A stretch of DNA of 64,000 nucleotides from Serpentinicella alkaliphila (GTDB taxonomy: Bacteria; Bacillota; Clostridia; Peptostreptococcales; Natronincolaceae). Below the pieces are notes generated by a model that did no database searches, was not told where the DNA came from, and saw only the letters and a program-made list of their open reading frames with translations. A program made the translations under genes and the position numbers. The DNA lies in the NCBI RefSeq assembly GCF_018141405.1, contig NZ_CP058648.1:1999001-2063000 (forward strand), given 5' to 3'. Positions 19,919 to 27,956 of this stretch are shown here, one piece after another; position 1 is the first letter of the stretch; the number at the start of each line of letters is the position of its first letter.

Positions 19919-20434
19919 TTATGTAAATATAATATTTGGTATGCATTTAATCTGCATAAACTGCCGTTTGAATGTAGAAAGACAGTGTCTTATGATGGAT
20001 ACGATATCATCGGCAATAGAAAATCCGAAAAAGCAAGAGCTTCCTTCCAGTACCTTAAATACATACTGATAACATATCTGATGTTACTTTCATCTATATA
20101 TTCATTGGTAGTCATAATGGATTCAAATGAATCATTGGAAATATATGCTCTTATAATTGATATATGGTCATTAAGAAGTATTTGGGAGTAAGGAACGATA
20201 AACTTAGGGAATATGGCATGCGTCTTGCCCACGGCGTTTACATTTCATGCGCAAAATGGACAGTGTAATGAAACCTTCGGGTGTCTTAATAGAACGGTTA
20301 TAGTAACCATGTTTAATAAGGCAGCCAGACAAGGTACAGGAGCAAGATAATTGGTAGAGGTTTATAGTATCAAGAAATTTATTATATGAAATTTGATTAA
20401 ATGTATTGATTTTATCTGTAATTAGAGTTATCAT
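19919..20434 (-). pseudogene. DUF6431-like zinc-binding accessory protein of the IS (frameshifted)
   Basis: The N-terminal frame (from ATG 20434) has CSCTLSGCLIKHGYYNRSI and RMKCKRRG, a cysteine/histidine cluster typical of this IS-associated family. A one-base shift near 20230 leads to THAIFPKFIVPYSQILLND in another frame. A second shift near 19995 restores the C-terminal CLSTFKRQFMQIKCIPN. Assignment to DUF6431 is from memory of the family layout; function is unknown. Confidence 0.65.
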
Positions 20435-20450
20435 AATATTGTTTTATGGG

Positions 20451-20486
20451 GACAGAAGTTGAATTGTGGTAGAGGAGACTTCTGTC
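20451..20486 (+). repeat. Perfect 9-bp inverted repeat in the right end of the IS
   Basis: GACAGAAGT and ACTTCTGTC flank an 18-base loop, followed by a T/C-rich tail. It could stop transcription entering from outside or be a transposase-related structure. A second, longer imperfect hairpin lies at about 20525-20586 (GGATAACCAT/ATGTTTATCC and GTTGAC/GTCAAC). Between the last IS gene and 20637 I see no coding sequence. Confidence 0.6.
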
Positions 20487-20637
20487 TTTCTTTCTAAATA
20501 AATATAGACTGTAATAATAACATAAAAAGGATAACCATTAAATAGGTTGACAAGAATTTAGTCAACTACTTGATGTTTATCCTTTATTTATTTCAAATAG
20601 ATTTTGTCAATTGAGTTGCACATAAAATGCCGTTCTA

Positions 20638-20645
20638 TATGATAG
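20638..20645 (+). repeat. Target-site duplication of the nested IS (right copy)
   Basis: Exact TATGATAG, matching 17606-17613. The outer maturase frame resumes directly with GAA-GGT-TTA. Confidence 0.88.
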
Positions 20646-20936
20646 AAGGTTTAAAAGTAAGTAGCGAAGAAGGCACACCTCAAGGTGGACCCCTTAGTCC
20701 ACTACTTTCAAATATAATGCTTGATGAAATAGATAAAGAATTAGAAGGTCGAGGACACAGATTCTGCCGCTTCGCGGATGATTGTAATATCTATGTTAAA
20801 AGCAAAAAGGCAGGAATTAGGGTCATGGAGAGTATGACAAGATTGCTAGAAGGAAAGCTAAAGCTAAAAGTCAACAGAGAAAAGAGCAAGGTAGACTTAG
20901 TAACTAGAAGAAAATTTCTATGGTTTTCATTTTACT

Positions 20937-21214
20937 GTAAATTATAATTTAAAAATGTACAATTATTGTATTTTTAATGCTTTTTAAAAAAATGTACAAA
21001 TATTACAATCTAAAATATTAGACGAAGTGAACCATTTACATTGAGAGACATATGTAGTAGCCTCAAATATAGGCATTGCCTTCGTTGTAAGGCTTGAGTG
21101 TAAGGCTTTAGAACTACATATGCAGAGGCTCAATGTCAATGGCTAATATTTTCATTTATATTTTTTGAACATTTTGAGATTATAATTTTTATACAAAATT
21201 GCATTGTAATTTAC
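20937..21214. mobile_element. Palindromic MITE-like element inside the outer maturase gene
   Basis: About 278 bp, non-coding, with terminal inverted repeats GTAAATTATAAT (left) and ATTGTAATTTAC (right; 11 of 12 match). It is flanked by TTTACT at 20931-20936 and 21216-21221. The interior is nearly one long hairpin: 21012-21021 pairs with 21143-21152, 21032-21045 with 21129-21142, and 21049-21058 with 21113-21122. Its position breaks the codons FSFY/FNRNG. No transposase is inside, so it depends on another element. One extra A (21215) sits between the right repeat and the flank. Confidence 0.82.
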
Positions 21215-21869
21215 ATTTACTTCAATAGAAATGGAGTCCAAGTAAGAATACATGAAAAATCATATAGGAGATTTAAGGAGAAGATTCGAGAAATAACGAA
21301 TCGTAATAAAGGTATAAGTATGGAGTATCGCCTTAAAAGACTAAATGAAATCACAGTCGGTTGGATTAACTATTTCAGTATCGCGAAAGCGAAGGCAAGA
21401 ATTAGAAGTCTTGAAGAATGGATAAGACGACGATTGAAGGCATGTATATGGAAACAATGGAAAAAGATTAAAACGAAGTTTATAAACCTAAAGAAGTTGG
21501 GTGTTGATAAACAAAAATCTTGGGAATATGCAAACACAAGAAAAGGTTATTGGAGAATATCCAAAAGCCCAATTCTACAAAGAACGCTTACCAATACTCG
21601 CCTAGAAAAGCTAGGTTATAAAAGTATTAGTAAGCGCTATCAGTTAATACATTAGATCCTAATGAACCGCCAAGTACCGAACGGTATGCTTGGTGGTGTG
21701 AGAGGTCGGTAGATAAAATAATTATCTACCTCCTACTCGATGAAATAATAATCCGTTAGTAGTAATTCTATATTTTTCTTAAATTATAGAAGGAATTATA
21801 CTATAAATGGAGAATTATAATTGAACTAGATTAAATAATGTCTAGTCATGTTTCTGGAGGAATAGTAAA

Positions 21870-22514
21870 ATGACAGAAAAAAGCATAATTGAGTTTAAAG
21901 GAACAAAAAAGGGCCTATATATTCATATTAAATCTAAGGATAGCTTTGATAAAATAAAGAAAGAGTTAATTGAGAAGTTAGAGAAGACTAGACGCTTTTT
22001 TTATGGGGCAAAGATATTTGATATTAAATGCGAATCCATTAGTGAGGAAGAGAAAAAGGAATTAAAAGAACTAATGGTAAATAGATTCAATATGAATGTA
22101 GAGTCAAGTGGGATGTATTTAGACAAAGAGCAGCCAAGTAAAGTGTTTAGTGGTATAGAAGAAGGAAAAACAAAATTTATTAAAGGAACGGTTAGATCAG
22201 GTCAAAGAATTAATTATCCTGGAAATTTACTAGTACTAGGGGATGTTAACCCTGGTGCACAGGTGATTGCCTTTGGCAATATTGTTGTTATGGGGAGTCT
22301 TAGGGGAATTGCCCATGCAGGTGCTAATGGTAATAGGGATGCTATAGTTGCAGCTATTCACCTAGATCCTACACAATTGAGAATAGCAGATTGTATAGCT
22401 AGACCTCCTGATGGTGATTATGAAAAACCTAGTATTCCAGAGCTAGCGAGAGTTAAAAACAATTCAATTCATATAGAGCCTTACTTAATAAAAAATAAAG
22501 TAAAAGATGAATAG
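21870..22514 (+). CDS. minC: Septum site-determining protein MinC
   Basis: A 214-residue inhibitor of FtsZ assembly. The N-terminal domain (about 1-100) is the FtsZ-acting part. The C-terminal beta-helix domain carries VRSGQRINYPGNLLVLGDV, PGAQVIAFGNIVVMG and LRGIAHAGANGN, and binds MinD. ATG start after CTGGAGGAA. It starts 128 bp after the end of the group IIC intron, so the mobile-element nest separates it from mrdA. In relatives mre, mrdA and min genes are often contiguous. Confidence 0.95.
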   Translation: MTEKSIIEFKGTKKGLYIHIKSKDSFDKIKKELIEKLEKTRRFFYGAKIFDIKCESISEEEKKELKELMVNRFNMNVESSGMYLDKEQPSKVFSGIEEGKTKFIKGTVRSGQRINYPGNLLVLGDVNPGAQVIAFGNIVVMGSLRGIAHAGANGNRDAIVAAIHLDPTQLRIADCIARPPDGDYEKPSIPELARVKNNSIHIEPYLIKNKVKDE

Positions 22515-22525
22515 GAGGTATTATA

Positions 22526-23323
22526 GTGGGAGAAGTAATAGTTATTACATCGGGAAAAGGTGGAGTAGGTAAAACAACAACAACAGCAAACCTGGGTACT
22601 GGTTTAACTAAATTAGGCTATAAGGTAGCAGTTGTTGATGCAGATATTGGGCTTAGAAATCTTGACGTTGTAATGGGATTAGAAAACAGAATTGTATATG
22701 ATATTGTTGACGTTGTTGAAGGTGTTTGTAGATTGAAACAGGCTTTAATTAAGGATAAAAGGTTTGAGGGGCTATATCTACTTCCTGCAGCACAAACAAG
22801 GGATAAAAATGCGATTAATCCGGAGCAAATGCAAAATTTAACTAATGAGTTAAAAGAATCCTTTGATTACGTACTTATTGATTGTCCAGCGGGTATAGAG
22901 CAAGGCTTTAAAAATGCTATTGCTGGTGCAGATAAAGCAATTGTTGTAACAACTCCTGAAATATCTGCAGTTCGTGATGCTGATAGAATAATAGGATTAT
23001 TAGAAGCAGCAGAGTTAACAGAGCCTAAATTAATAATTAACAGAATAAGAGTGGATATGGTTAAAAAGGGAGATATGATGAATATTGATGATATGATAGA
23101 TATCTTAGCCATTGACCTTATAGGGGTAATACCTGATGACGAGACAATCGTAATTTCTACTAATAAGGGAGAGCCAGCTGTTACATTAAATAATTCTTTA
23201 GCTGGACAAGCCTATAGAAATATTACAAGACGTATTACTGGGGAAGAGGTTCCATTTTTAGATATGGAAAGTGCAGATGGATTTATGTCAAAGCTAAAGA
23301 AAATGTTTAGTTTCAGTAAATAA
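22526..23323 (+). CDS. minD: Septum site-determining protein MinD
   Basis: A ParA/MinD-type ATPase of 265 residues with a deviant Walker A (SGKGGVGKTTTTANLG, about residues 8-23), switch motifs DADIGLRNLD and YVLIDCPAGIE, and a C-terminal amphipathic tail (FMSKLKKMFSFSK) for membrane attachment. It recruits MinC to the membrane and cycles with MinE. GTG start after AGGAGG, 11 bp from minC. Confidence 0.97.
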   Translation: MGEVIVITSGKGGVGKTTTTANLGTGLTKLGYKVAVVDADIGLRNLDVVMGLENRIVYDIVDVVEGVCRLKQALIKDKRFEGLYLLPAAQTRDKNAINPEQMQNLTNELKESFDYVLIDCPAGIEQGFKNAIAGADKAIVVTTPEISAVRDADRIIGLLEAAELTEPKLIINRIRVDMVKKGDMMNIDDMIDILAIDLIGVIPDDETIVISTNKGEPAVTLNNSLAGQAYRNITRRITGEEVPFLDMESADGFMSKLKKMFSFSK

Positions 23324-23340
23324 AGAGGGAGGAGAATGAC

Positions 23341-23637
23341 GTGGATATTTTTAAACTATTTTCATCACCTAAATCAAGTGGAAGTGGAACAAGTAATGTA
23401 GCAAAGGAAAGGTTAAAACTAGTTTTAGTACACGACAGAACTAATTGTTCTCCTCACTTTCTAGATATGGTTAAGGATGATATTCTAAAGGTAATATCTG
23501 ACTATATGGAAATTGATGAGGCTGGCCTAGAAATTAAACTTACTAAAACTAAGAGAGATTATGATGATGCTACAATACCTGCATTAGTAGCAAACATACC
23601 AATAAAAAAAATGAAAGATAGAAGCTTAGTTGACTAA
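23341..23637 (+). CDS. minE: Cell division topological specificity factor MinE
   Basis: A 98-residue MinE with the N-terminal helix (MDIFKLFSS), the MinD-activating segment AKERLKLVLVHDR and the C-terminal topological domain (DDILKVISDYMEIDEAGLEI). It stimulates MinD ATPase. GTG start at 23341 after GGGAGGAG. Presence of MinE rather than only DivIVA is common in Clostridia but not Bacillus. A terminator follows. Confidence 0.94.
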   Translation: MDIFKLFSSPKSSGSGTSNVAKERLKLVLVHDRTNCSPHFLDMVKDDILKVISDYMEIDEAGLEIKLTKTKRDYDDATIPALVANIPIKKMKDRSLVD

Positions 23638-23653
23638 AATAAAAACTACACTA

Positions 23654-23690
23654 AACCTCTTATACATATTTGTATAAGGGTTTTTTTTTC
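23654..23690 (+). terminator. Rho-independent terminator of minCDE
   Basis: Stem AACCTCTTATACA with TGTATAAGGGTT (one bulged base), four-base loop TATT and a T9 tail. It lies 17 bp after minE. Confidence 0.9.
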
Positions 23691-23771
23691 CAATAAATAA
23701 AGTTGTACTAAATCTATATGTGAAGGTATACTTATTAAGAAACTATATTGTTATATATGGAGATGATTATT

Positions 23772-24260
23772 TTGAATTCAAATGATGAAAAGATATGGTT
23801 AAGTACTTCCCGTAGGAAAAGGAAGATAACATACATCTATATAATTTATTTTATTATTATTATTGGGACAAGTATAAATAATTTAATGCTAAAAAACTTT
23901 AGTTTAATCTTTTACTATAATATTATAATCGGAGTTTTCTTAATTGCAGATGAGATAGATAATAAAATTAAGGTGATTTGTACAGAAGAAAAAATAATAA
24001 TTCAATCACCACTAAAGAACAAAGAGGTATATTGGAAGGAAGTAAATAGTTATAATTTTGGAAAATCAGCAATAACTTTTTATCTGGACTCAAAAATAGT
24101 TGATATTAATACTAAATATCTAAAAAATAAAGAGGGATTAACTGAATTAATTGAAAAAAAACTTTTCACTGAATCTGAAACAGAATGTTTAGAGTGTGGA
24201 GATGTTATTAAAGGTAATATGGATAAATGTACGAAATGTAGTTGGTCGTGGAACAACTAA
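23772..24260 (+). CDS. Hypothetical membrane protein with C-terminal zinc ribbon
   Basis: About 162 residues, family not recognised. Two hydrophobic helices (about residues 18-36 and 44-60) are followed by a compact beta-rich region that may be PH-like (TEEKIIIQSPLKNKEVYWKEV). The C-terminus has CLECGD and CTKCSW, a four-cysteine zinc-ribbon pattern. TTG 23772 is chosen because GGAGATG (23759-23765) is six bases before it; the frame is open further upstream. It lies alone between two terminators. No function is proposed. Confidence 0.65.
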   Translation: MNSNDEKIWLSTSRRKRKITYIYIIYFIIIIGTSINNLMLKNFSLIFYYNIIIGVFLIADEIDNKIKVICTEEKIIIQSPLKNKEVYWKEVNSYNFGKSAITFYLDSKIVDINTKYLKNKEGLTELIEKKLFTESETECLECGDVIKGNMDKCTKCSWSWNN

Positions 24261-24301
24261 TATTATGAAAAATAAATACTGCCTGACTTAGGAAAGCTTA
24301 G

Positions 24302-24328
24302 AAGAACTTGTTAATAAGTTCTTTTTTC
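24302..24328 (+). terminator. Rho-independent terminator after the zinc-ribbon gene
   Basis: AAGAACTT pairs with AAGTTCTT around the loop GTTAAT, followed by TTTTTTCTTTT. Confidence 0.8.
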
Positions 24329-24421
24329 TTTTATAACATACTTTATTCTTTTAGCTCTATTGTAATAATTCAATTTAGATATAAATATATTTATACTAAA
24401 CTATGAAATGGAGGAAAGATT

Positions 24422-25105
24422 ATGAACTACACTAGAAATCAGAAATTTAGAGGATTCCAAACGTCTAATGAAAAGAATTTTTTTGAATTTGATTTAGACC
24501 CTAAGTCAATTGCTAAAAAGCTCTTCTATAAAAGTATTATTTGTGCAGTAATTCTAGCTGTTTTATTTAGTATGAAAGTAATAAATAGAAGTGGAACTAA
24601 TCATGTTTTAAATTTTATAAATACACAGGTTAACTCAAAATTTGAATACGGTTACTATTGGACTAAAGTTAATGGGTTCCCCCAGTATGTATTCAAACAA
24701 GGGCAAAAAGCAGCTGAGGTTATCAATATACCAACTTTTAATACAATGCAATTTGTAATGCCTGTACAAGGAGAGATTGTTAGTTTCTTTGATCAATCTA
24801 CAACTAGTGCACAAACAAATACTAAAGGGATTATTATAAGTACAGAAAAAAATGATAAAATATCTGCTTCTCACGATGGAACTGTTATGGAAACTGGGTT
24901 TACTGATAATATAGGGAACTATGTAATTATAAAGCATAAGGGCAATATGTTAACTATATATAAGTACTTAGAAGAGAGTTTAGTTAAAAATAATCAAGCA
25001 GTAAAGCAAGGAGATGTAATTGGTCTAGCGACTAATAAATTACAATTTGAAATGTGGGATAGAAATAGTCCCGTAGATCCTCTTAGATATTTAGATTTAA
25101 AATAA
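24422..25105 (+). CDS. M23-domain membrane protein, SpoIVFA-like
   Basis: A 227-residue protein with one membrane helix (about residues 38-55) and a C-terminal LytM/M23 domain (from MPVQGEIVSFF to LQFEMWDRNSPVDPLRYL). The usual zinc ligands are not all present: KYLEE replaces the HxH-type segment, so it is probably not a peptidase. A degenerate M23 domain, single helix and linkage to a site-2 protease 20 bp downstream match SpoIVFA, which holds SpoIVFB inactive until the sigma-K checkpoint. Assignment rests largely on context. ATG after TGGAGGAAA. Confidence 0.75.
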   Translation: MNYTRNQKFRGFQTSNEKNFFEFDLDPKSIAKKLFYKSIICAVILAVLFSMKVINRSGTNHVLNFINTQVNSKFEYGYYWTKVNGFPQYVFKQGQKAAEVINIPTFNTMQFVMPVQGEIVSFFDQSTTSAQTNTKGIIISTEKNDKISASHDGTVMETGFTDNIGNYVIIKHKGNMLTIYKYLEESLVKNNQAVKQGDVIGLATNKLQFEMWDRNSPVDPLRYLDLK

Positions 25106-25124
25106 ATAAGTTAGGTTTGATTAG

Positions 25125-26027
25125 ATGATAAAATTAATTAAAATCTTTAATATTGAGCTAGAAATAAATTATTCACTTATACCCATTATAATATTGGGGA
25201 TTTTTTTTGGATTCATTAAGGAGTTTGCAATTGTATTTACTATTGTAACCTTACATGAATTAGCCCATAGCCTCGTATCTAATTTTTATGGATACGAGGC
25301 TAAGACTATTGAATTATTTGCCTTAGGTGGTGTAGTTAGATCCGAAGAAATAAGCTTTATACATCCAAAAGAAGTAATTAATATTTCTATTTCAGGGCCA
25401 TTACTTAATTTTTTATTTTTCTTTTTGGGGATAATAACTAAAAATATATTACTTTTAGAAATGCCACTATTAGATTTTTTTAATTATGCTAATTTAAGCT
25501 TAGGTCTATTCAATCTAATGCCAATAATACCACTAGATGGTGGAAGAATATTAAGAGCATATCTATGTAATTCTATGGATATAAAGAGGGCAACATATAC
25601 AACAGTCTTTGTTGGAAAAGTATTATGCATGATAATATTTGTAATTGGAATTATATTAACAATTGAATCTATAAGAGGAATCACATTAATTGTTTTTGCA
25701 GTATATCTTTATTTTAAAAATGAGAAGGAAAAAGAAATAGTATCATTACAGCATATTCAGAAGGTTTTTTCAAAACCTAAAGGGTTAAATGAAAAAATAA
25801 ATGTAAAAGTCAAATATATCATCGCTTATAAAGAAAGTAGTTTAAAGGATATATTAAAGGATCTATCAATAGGGTATTATTGTATTATTAGGGTTTTAAA
25901 TAATAGAGGAAAATTTATTGGGGAACTAACAGAGGGAGAAATATTAGATGCTGTAATTAAATATGATAGCTTAACAACTTTGGGGGAATTATTAAATAAC
26001 AAAGATGCAAAATATTTGAGAAGATAA
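25125..26027 (+). CDS. spoIVFB: Site-2 protease, M50 family, SpoIVFB-like
   Basis: An intramembrane zinc metalloprotease of 300 residues. The HELAH motif in TLHELAHSLV (about residues 43-52) supplies two histidines and the glutamate; LFNLMPIIPLDGGRI (about 128-142) supplies the aspartate. Five or six membrane segments precede a C-terminal cytoplasmic region of about 90 residues that resembles a CBS domain. In sporulators SpoIVFB cleaves pro-sigma-K in the mother cell. Pairing with the SpoIVFA-like gene supports this. No sigK is seen in the window. Confidence 0.85.
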   Translation: MIKLIKIFNIELEINYSLIPIIILGIFFGFIKEFAIVFTIVTLHELAHSLVSNFYGYEAKTIELFALGGVVRSEEISFIHPKEVINISISGPLLNFLFFFLGIITKNILLLEMPLLDFFNYANLSLGLFNLMPIIPLDGGRILRAYLCNSMDIKRATYTTVFVGKVLCMIIFVIGIILTIESIRGITLIVFAVYLYFKNEKEKEIVSLQHIQKVFSKPKGLNEKINVKVKYIIAYKESSLKDILKDLSIGYYCIIRVLNNRGKFIGELTEGEILDAVIKYDSLTTLGELLNNKDAKYLRR

Positions 26028-26120
26028 TACAAATAATAAAATATTTTCAAAATTGTCAACTTAGCATATACTTATTAAGTAGTTAAAAAACACAAAAGAA
26101 GATTTGAACGGAGGTTTATT

Positions 26121-27956
26121 ATGGAAAAGGTTGATATTCATGACCTACTATATAAAGTAGAAAAGCCTGCTAGGTATTTAGGTAATGAGCTTAACAGTGT
26201 ACATAAGGATATAAATGATGATACAATTCGATATGCCTTTTGTTTTCCTGACGTATATGAAATAGGTATGAGTCACTTAGGTATGCAAATTATTTATCAT
26301 CTATTAAATGATAAAAAAAATATATTCTGTGAGAGAGTTTTTGCTCCAGCCGCGGACATGGAAAAGGAAATGAGGGAAAATGGAGTACCTCTATTTGGTC
26401 TTGAAAGTAGACAAGCATTAAATAACTTTGATTTTGTAGGTTTTACATTACAATATGAGCTTAGCTATTCAAATATATTAAATATGTTGGATTTAGCAAA
26501 TATACCTCTATATAGTAAGGATAGGACAGAAAAACATCCAATTGTAATGGTAGGGGGACCCTGTGCATATAACCCTGAGCCAATTGCAGACTTTGTAGAT
26601 ATAGTTGTTTTAGGTGAAGGAGAAGAAGTTTTAATTGAACTTTTAGAGCTATACGAGGAAGAGAAAAAGAAGGGCTACAAAAAGTCAGAATATCTTGAAA
26701 GGGCAGCTCAAATTCAAGGAATATATGTACCTAGCTTATTTGAAGTAACATATATGGAAGATGGGAGAATTAAATCCTTTGAACCAATAAAGTCTAATAT
26801 TCCTAGTAAAATTCAAAAGAGAATAATTAAAAATTTAGATGAGGTATTTTACCCAGAGCAAGTAATTGTACCTTATTTAAATGTAGTACATGATAGGGTT
26901 ATGCTAGAAATATTTAGAGGGTGCATGCGGGGATGCAGGTTCTGTCAAGCGGGTATGATCTATAGGCCAGTAAGGGAAAAATCTGTGGATAGACTAGCAG
27001 ATTTAGCAGAAAAATTAGTTACGTCCACAGGATATGAAGAAATATCCTTAGCTTCCCTTAGTACAAGTGATTATACTGAACTTCACAAGGTTGTAAGGCA
27101 TTTAATAGATAAATATAGTAAGGATAAGATTGGATTATCTTTACCGTCTCTTAGACTAGACAATTTTTCATTAGAATTAATAAAAGAAATACAAAAGGTA
27201 AGAAAAACTGGATTAACCTTTGCACCAGAGGCTGGTAGTCAAAGACTTAGAGACGTTATAAATAAAGGGCTTACAGAGAGAGATTTAACAAATGCTGTAG
27301 AAAAGGCCTTTGCTTCAGGCTGGAGTAATGTAAAGCTTTACTTTATGCTAGGATTACCTACGGAAACTGATGAAGATTTACTTGGAATAAAAGATATGGC
27401 AGTAAAGGTTTTACATGTATTCTATAATACACCAAAGGAAGATAGAGCAAATAGTATTAATGTTACAGTTAGTACTTCTACATTTGTTCCAAAGCCATTT
27501 ACACCTTTCCAATGGGAGCCTCAGATTTCATTAGAGGAGATTAAAAGAAAACAAGCCATATTAATCGAACAGTTAAAAAGAAAAAATCTTACTTATAACT
27601 ACCATGAATCAAAAACTAGCTTATTAGAGGCTGTATTTGCAAGAGGAGATAGAAGATTATCTAAGGTATTAGAGGCAGCTTTTAGAAGCGGTTGTAAATT
27701 TGATGGATGGTATGAGTTTTTTAACTTTGATAAATGGATGGATGCATTTAAAGAAACAGGAATTGATCCGGATTTCTATACTAGAAAAAGAGAGTATGAT
27801 GAATTACTACCTTGGGATCATATTAACGTAGGAGTAACTAAAGACTTTTTAATAAGAGAAAATGAAAGATCTAAGAATGCAGAGGTAACAGCTAACTGTC
27901 GCGAAAACTGTTCTGCCTGTGGGATTACTCAAAACTTTATAGGGGGTATATGTTAA
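26121..27956 (+). CDS. TIGR03960-type B12-binding radical SAM protein
   Basis: A 611-residue protein. The N-terminal half is a cobalamin-binding-like domain (FCFPDVYEIGMSHLGMQI ... VMVGGPCAYNPEPIADFVD). The radical SAM core has the cluster motif CMRGCRFC (near residue 270) and later the FAPEAGSQRLRDVINKG block. The C-terminus ends with a cysteine set, CRENCSACG. The family is of unknown function and is almost always encoded next to the TIGR03936 partner, rng and rplU, as here. ATG after CGGAGG. Confidence 0.9.
   Translation: MEKVDIHDLLYKVEKPARYLGNELNSVHKDINDDTIRYAFCFPDVYEIGMSHLGMQIIYHLLNDKKNIFCERVFAPAADMEKEMRENGVPLFGLESRQALNNFDFVGFTLQYELSYSNILNMLDLANIPLYSKDRTEKHPIVMVGGPCAYNPEPIADFVDIVVLGEGEEVLIELLELYEEEKKKGYKKSEYLERAAQIQGIYVPSLFEVTYMEDGRIKSFEPIKSNIPSKIQKRIIKNLDEVFYPEQVIVPYLNVVHDRVMLEIFRGCMRGCRFCQAGMIYRPVREKSVDRLADLAEKLVTSTGYEEISLASLSTSDYTELHKVVRHLIDKYSKDKIGLSLPSLRLDNFSLELIKEIQKVRKTGLTFAPEAGSQRLRDVINKGLTERDLTNAVEKAFASGWSNVKLYFMLGLPTETDEDLLGIKDMAVKVLHVFYNTPKEDRANSINVTVSTSTFVPKPFTPFQWEPQISLEEIKRKQAILIEQLKRKNLTYNYHESKTSLLEAVFARGDRRLSKVLEAAFRSGCKFDGWYEFFNFDKWMDAFKETGIDPDFYTRKREYDELLPWDHINVGVTKDFLIRENERSKNAEVTANCRENCSACGITQNFIGGIC

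Larger units (their letters stand above)
17614..20637 (-). mobile_element. Decayed three-gene IS (DDE transposase + ExeA-like ATPase + DUF6431)
   Basis: About 3.0 kb bounded by the 8-bp direct repeat TATGATAG. Its genes all lie on the minus strand: a DUF6431-like gene, an rve-type transposase and an ExeA/TniB-like ATPase, each with frameshifts or stops. The left end TGTTGTTCTTCAAATT and the right end do not form a clear long inverted repeat. The right 200 bp hold two hairpins (20451-20486 and about 20525-20586). The element interrupts the outer maturase at SGIMI/EGLKV. It is inferred to be immobile now. Confidence 0.85.
15030..21655 (+). pseudogene. Group IIC intron reverse transcriptase/maturase, split into four parts by insertions
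   Basis: Coding parts are 15030-15606, 17509-17613, 20646-20936 and 21222-21655. Joined, they give 1407 nt, exactly 469 codons without a stop (468 residues). Across the joints the protein reads DLEKFF-DKVNHD, SGIMI-EGLKVSSEEGTPQGG and FSFY-FNRNGVQV. The RT motifs are present, including the active-site FADD (CRFADDCN) and the X/maturase region near the C-terminus. It starts at TTG 15030, nine bases after AGGAGG. No other frameshift or stop is found. One odd residue is W in FLWFSFY, where FLGFSFY is usual. As arranged it cannot be translated whole unless the inner intron splices and the two DNA elements excise. Confidence 0.93.
14626..21741 (+). mobile_element. Group IIC intron carrying three nested insertions
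   Basis: The 5' end is GTGCGCCCAGCATGGGCG and is followed by a structured ribozyme region to about 15029. The 3' end has a class IIC domain V at 21664-21697 (GAACCGCCAAGTACC, with a CGC triad) and a domain VI hairpin ending CTACTCGAT near 21741. Location immediately after the mrdA terminator is the hallmark of class IIC. The maturase gene inside (15030-21655) is split by a second group II intron, an IS and a MITE-like element. Subtracting these, with one copy of each target duplication, leaves about 1897 nt, normal for an IIC intron. Boundaries are by comparison with remembered class IIC introns and are good to a few bases. Confidence 0.92.

Noticed and set aside
19895-20191. 98-codon plus-strand frame inside the nested IS
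   Set aside because: Antisense to the recognisable DUF6431-like pseudogene; the minus strand carries the family motifs.
21001-21160. Possible CRISPR-like or small-RNA gene at the strong palindrome
   Set aside because: Repeats are a single nested inverted repeat bounded by terminal repeats and a flanking duplication, so a MITE-like element explains it better. No CRISPR array is seen anywhere in the window.
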